From JBGSKV01 sp041740975 (lineage in GTDB: Bacteria > Bdellovibrionota_B > Oligoflexia > Oligoflexales > JALZUQ01), in the NCBI GenBank assembly GCA_041740975.1, contig JBGSKV010000079.1, positions 1 to 15,949 on the forward strand: a stretch of 15,949 nucleotides of DNA, in the 5' to 3' direction. The notes beneath the pieces are model-generated. The model saw only the letters and a program-made list of their open reading frames with translations, searched no databases and had not been told where the DNA came from. Positions within the stretch are counted from its first letter, which is position 1; every line of letters begins with the position of its first letter. The translations under genes were made by a program, and so were the position numbers. Below, in pieces: positions 13,255 through 15,949 of the stretch.

Positions 13255-13416
13255 GTCAACGTACTTTCAAGCTAGCTCTCACGAACCCACTAAACTAGAT
13301 GGCCAATCAATTCAAAAATCTATACTTGGCGCGAAAATTGAATAAACAACCCCTGCACGTTGTGTAAATATTTTGCGTTATTAACTAACTTAATCAACTT
13401 AAATTCAGGAGGGGCT

Positions 13417-14637
13417 ATGGGTGTCTATCGTCAAAATTTTGCATCGATCGCAATGGGAATTCTGTTTGTTTCTGGAACACTTTCTTTGGCAACTTCATGT
13501 GGAGATGATGACAACAGCAAAAAGAAGAAAAATAATGCAGCGCCATCCACCACTCCACAGAATAAAGACGTTACGTCACTTGAAAAGGCTAAGCAGCGAA
13601 TTGGAGACCTACAAAAGCAACTGGATCAGTTAAAAAAACAAGGCGTGCAAACGTCCAGTGAAGTCGCAGCAAACGGAAGCGCCGATATCATGAAGGCATG
13701 GAGCAATGCTGAAAAACAGGCGAATCAAGAAGTCAACACGCTAAATGCTGCTATCACAGAAAAACAGAATAAAATCAAAACTTTGGAAGACGAGATTGCA
13801 GCCACTGAATCAGAATTGAAAGATTTCAACGCACAGCTAAAGCAAGATATGGAGGATCGTTTTGAATCCATTCGAAGTGAATCGGATACATTAGCAACAG
13901 AAGTAAAAAAAGAAATTGAGGAATTTGAAAAAGTCCAAAAGGATCTTACAAAGAAACAAGATGAATTGGCAGATGCCAACTCTAAGTTCTCGTCATCTTC
14001 AGAAAAACTAAAAGCGAGAATGTCTAAGACCCAGGTAATCCAAAAGCTACTGAAAGAGTCTCAAGATCAGCTGGCAACCTTGCGCCGTCAAGGAGAGGAA
14101 GACCCCAACAAATACGGCGATCAAGACTTTATCAATAATATCGCCGGACTTGAGCACGCTATTGAAGACTTAAACAGTGACCTGAGCAATACGAAAGCTG
14201 AAACTGAAGGTCTGCAAAAGGAAGTAGAGTCCAGCAAGAAAGTCTTCGAGCAAGCTCAAAAAGATGTGGATGACCTTCAGAAATCCCTCGAAGAGAAGTC
14301 CACCAAAATTGAAAATTCCTACGCCCAATTGATCAGCGAGACACAAAAGAAACTAGAAACCACTCGCGCGTCTTTAAGTCGCGAAACCGGTGAATTAGAG
14401 GGACTAAAAGAAAAATTGGACACTGTAAAAGCAGAAGTGGAAAAATTGCAGGAAATGAAAGCTTGTTTAGAAGGAGTCACCGCAACCATCGCTAACTCCG
14501 AGGATGAAGATGGACCGGAACTAAATCCTGTTCCTGCTGAGGGCAATCAAGATTCCGCAGAACCCGAAAGTACCGATGAGAACAACTCAAAAGATAGTGA
14601 AGAAAACCCAGAACAAAGGGCTGAGGAAGAAACTTAA
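13417..14637 (+). CDS. long coiled-coil lipoprotein of unknown function
   Basis: A 406-residue protein. The start is set by AGGAGG at 13407-13412; an in-frame ATG at 13360 has no binding site and would spoil the signal peptide. Signal peptide 1-27 ends LSLATS with lipidated Cys28, followed by GDDD and a Lys/Asn-rich linker. Residues about 53-355 are almost continuous heptad-patterned coiled coil rich in Glu, Lys, Gln, Leu and Ser, with breaks near 84-95 and 228-240 (RRQGEEDPNKYGDQD). A CLEG turn with the only other Cys comes at about 350, followed by a strongly acidic disordered tail with no basic anchor. No family recognised. A lipid-anchored coiled coil about 300 residues long would span much of the periplasm, so a structural or spacer role is plausible but unproven. 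A terminator follows at 14693. Confidence 0.82.
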   Translation: MGVYRQNFASIAMGILFVSGTLSLATSCGDDDNSKKKKNNAAPSTTPQNKDVTSLEKAKQRIGDLQKQLDQLKKQGVQTSSEVAANGSADIMKAWSNAEKQANQEVNTLNAAITEKQNKIKTLEDEIAATESELKDFNAQLKQDMEDRFESIRSESDTLATEVKKEIEEFEKVQKDLTKKQDELADANSKFSSSSEKLKARMSKTQVIQKLLKESQDQLATLRRQGEEDPNKYGDQDFINNIAGLEHAIEDLNSDLSNTKAETEGLQKEVESSKKVFEQAQKDVDDLQKSLEEKSTKIENSYAQLISETQKKLETTRASLSRETGELEGLKEKLDTVKAEVEKLQEMKACLEGVTATIANSEDEDGPELNPVPAEGNQDSAEPESTDENNSKDSEENPEQRAEEET

Positions 14638-14692
14638 GGTGGCTTCGAATTCACTTAGAGAATGTTAATTTTTTGGATTCTTCAAAACTTGA

Positions 14693-14722
14693 GGCCGTCA
14701 CTTGATGTGGCGGTCTTTGTCT
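14693..14722 (+). terminator. terminator of the coiled-coil lipoprotein gene
   Basis: GGCCGTCAC (14693-14701), loop TTGAT, GTGGCGGTC (14707-14715): a 9-bp stem with two G-U pairs, followed by a short T-rich tract (TTTGTCT). It lies 55 bp after the stop. Confidence 0.6.
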
Positions 14723-14734
14723 GTACTATTGGTG

Positions 14735-14765
14735 AAAAAAAACCCCGAGAAATGATTCCTCGGGG
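14735..14765 (-). terminator. terminator of the NHL-repeat protein gene
   Basis: CCCCGAG (14743-14749) and CTCGGGG (14759-14765) form a perfect 7-bp GC-rich stem with a 9-nt loop. On the minus strand it is followed by eight T (14735-14742). Classic intrinsic terminator 23 bp after the stop of the minus-strand gene. Confidence 0.92.
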
Positions 14766-14788
14766 CTAAATCTTCAACTTAAATCTAA

Positions 14789-15949
14789 CTAGTTACTGGT
14801 AAAAACAAGGACTCGGTGGTTGCTAAATTCCGATACGTATAAGTGTGTTTCGTCAAATGCAAATCCAGCAGGGCTTTCTAAATTATCCGCCAGCACGCCG
14901 GGATCATCCGAGATAAAGTCTGGTTGTCCAAGTACGACGTCGGCGTTTTGGCCGTTGGTAGTTGGAAATGTGTTCCAAATCATGACCCGATTGGCGGCGT
15001 AATCAGAAACAAATACTTGTGTACCATTTGTTGCCAAACCTATGGGATCTTGTAATTTGTTCTGAGTTAAATCTTCGCTGGTAGTAACGAAGTCGGGCTG
15101 ACCCAAAACTAGATCTGCTGGTTGAGCGTTAGACGTTGGAAAAGTGTTCCAAATAAGCACTCGATTGTTCGAAGAATCGGAAACAAGCAGCTTTGTTCCA
15201 TCTGTCCACACTTGGCTTGGGCCCTGCAGAGATGTGGCGCTGATTCCACCATTGTTTGGTGTACATGTTGTCATATCTGGTTGGCCCAGCACGATATTGG
15301 CGGCTGCACCATTCGTTGTGGGAATAGAATTGTAAATGAGTACACGATTTTGAAGCTTATCTGCGATGACAAGCTTGCCGGCAGCCGCACTGACCCCTTC
15401 TATTGAATTTCCAAGAGAAGTTGCGTCGCAAGATGAGTTGTCTTCACCAAAATCGTCTTGTCCCACGACAACGTTTGCAGATGGTTGGTCAGTCGTTGGG
15501 ACCGTATTAAAGATAAGCACTCGGCTATTATCCCAGTCTGAAATGAAAAGTTTACCATCACTGATACTAGTGGCAGCGGGATATTCTAACTCGTTCGCAG
15601 CATTTCCTTGGGTACTTGTAACGAAGTCAGGCTGGCCAATCACGTTGACGGCGTTGGGGCCATTTTGCGTGACAGGAAGTGTGTGAGAGACAACGCGACT
15701 GTTTTCCGTCGCAACAAAAAGCTTGTTGTTATGGATAGCCATATTGCCGTAAAAGCCCTGGTCAGCGCTTTGGCTTATACCGGCGTTACCTAATTCAAGA
15801 TTCGGCTGACCCAAAGCAAAAGATGCGGCATGAGCATTTGTAAAAGCCAAAAATGGGGCGACGGATAAAGTGATATCTGCCGTCGTACTTCCGCCGCTAT
15901 TTGTCGCGGTAACCGTGAAGACCGTGGAAGCGATTTGGGCTGTCGGCGC
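14789..15949 (-). CDS. exported Ig-like plus NHL-type beta-propeller protein, 5' end beyond window
   Basis: The frame stays open to the window edge, so the TTG at 15850 is not the start; the gene begins outside. The visible 386 residues open with APTAQIASTVFTVTATNSGG and a strand ending ITLSVAP, the end of a putative Ig (He_PIG-like) domain. Then come six repeats of about 55-60 residues, each with GQPDF- or GQPNL-type start, N-x-L-x-x-P-x-G/A-hydrophobic, L-F/V-V/I-S-D, then N-R-V-L-I-[FYW]-N-T-[FV]-P-T-[TS]. These are NHL-like blades, and six would close one propeller that ends at HRVLVFTSN. Only two cysteines are visible, in blade 3-4. Similar multi-domain proteins are usually secreted or on the cell surface and mediate binding; no catalytic motif is seen. 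Repeated DNA in the blades shows past duplication. Confidence 0.85.
   Translation of the reverse strand, partial: APTAQIASTVFTVTATNSGGSTTADITLSVAPFLAFTNAHAASFALGQPNLELGNAGISQSADQGFYGNMAIHNNKLFVATENSRVVSHTLPVTQNGPNAVNVIGQPDFVTSTQGNAANELEYPAATSISDGKLFISDWDNSRVLIFNTVPTTDQPSANVVVGQDDFGEDNSSCDATSLGNSIEGVSAAAGKLVIADKLQNRVLIYNSIPTTNGAAANIVLGQPDMTTCTPNNGGISATSLQGPSQVWTDGTKLLVSDSSNNRVLIWNTFPTSNAQPADLVLGQPDFVTTSEDLTQNKLQDPIGLATNGTQVFVSDYAANRVMIWNTFPTTNGQNADVVLGQPDFISDDPGVLADNLESPAGFAFDETHLYVSEFSNHRVLVFTSN

Noticed and set aside
15848..15850. TTG as start of the NHL-repeat protein
   Set aside because: The frame stays open upstream to the window edge and encodes Ig-like sequence, so the start is outside.

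Overview
The window looks like the chromosome of a Gram-negative, non-enteric bacterium with moderate GC. It carries outer-membrane and lipoprotein genes, a CCA-encoding tRNA, type IV pilin, c-type cytochromes, PA14 and NHL-type surface proteins, and a VC0807-family membrane protein. This mix, with several lipoproteins and low-complexity exported proteins, fits Bdellovibrionota (Bdellovibrio-like) best. That assignment is a judgement from gene content and was not tested by a search. No phage, transposase, rRNA or CRISPR array is visible.

Layout. Positions 1-3225 (+): the nearly complete end of a 3-hydroxybutyryl-CoA dehydrogenase gene, an enoyl-CoA hydratase, a small Lys/Ala/Thr-rich phasin- or histone-like protein, and mutY. 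The first two form an acetoacetyl-CoA/crotonyl-CoA module. Positions 3215-5879 (-): a VC0807-family membrane protein whose end overlaps mutY tail to tail, a cysteine-rich membrane-anchored protein of unknown function, and a PA14 lipoprotein with an Asn-Pro repeat stalk; the last two form one transcription unit. Positions 6056-8148 (+): a near-perfect Fur box followed by feoA-feoB, an iron-repressed ferrous iron importer. Positions 8155-8373: intergenic repeats, then a promoter candidate and a leader with two mutually exclusive hairpins. Positions 8509-10593 (+): three overlapping genes encoding a periplasmic YceI-like protein, a lipoprotein cytochrome c, and a predicted outer-membrane barrel with a CxxCH heme motif at its mature N-terminus. 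This trio looks like a small trans-envelope redox system and is the most interesting part of the window.

Positions 10631-10948: an inverted pair of short repeats, a tRNA-Arg(CCU) with a good sigma70-type promoter, and a palindromic element. Positions 10962-13084 (-): a glutamate/aspartate:cation symporter and a lone type IV pilin-like protein, followed by a second copy of the same palindromic element at 13192-13254. Positions 13417-14637 (+): a coiled-coil lipoprotein with its own terminator. Positions 14789-15949 (-): the C-terminal part of a large exported protein (Ig-like domain plus six-bladed NHL-like propeller) that runs off the window edge and ends at a strong terminator.

Two families of short non-coding repeats are scattered in the spacers: a GAGATCC...GGATGACGG family (five copies) and a GGTACGGACGCAC...GTGCGTCCGTACC palindrome family (two copies).
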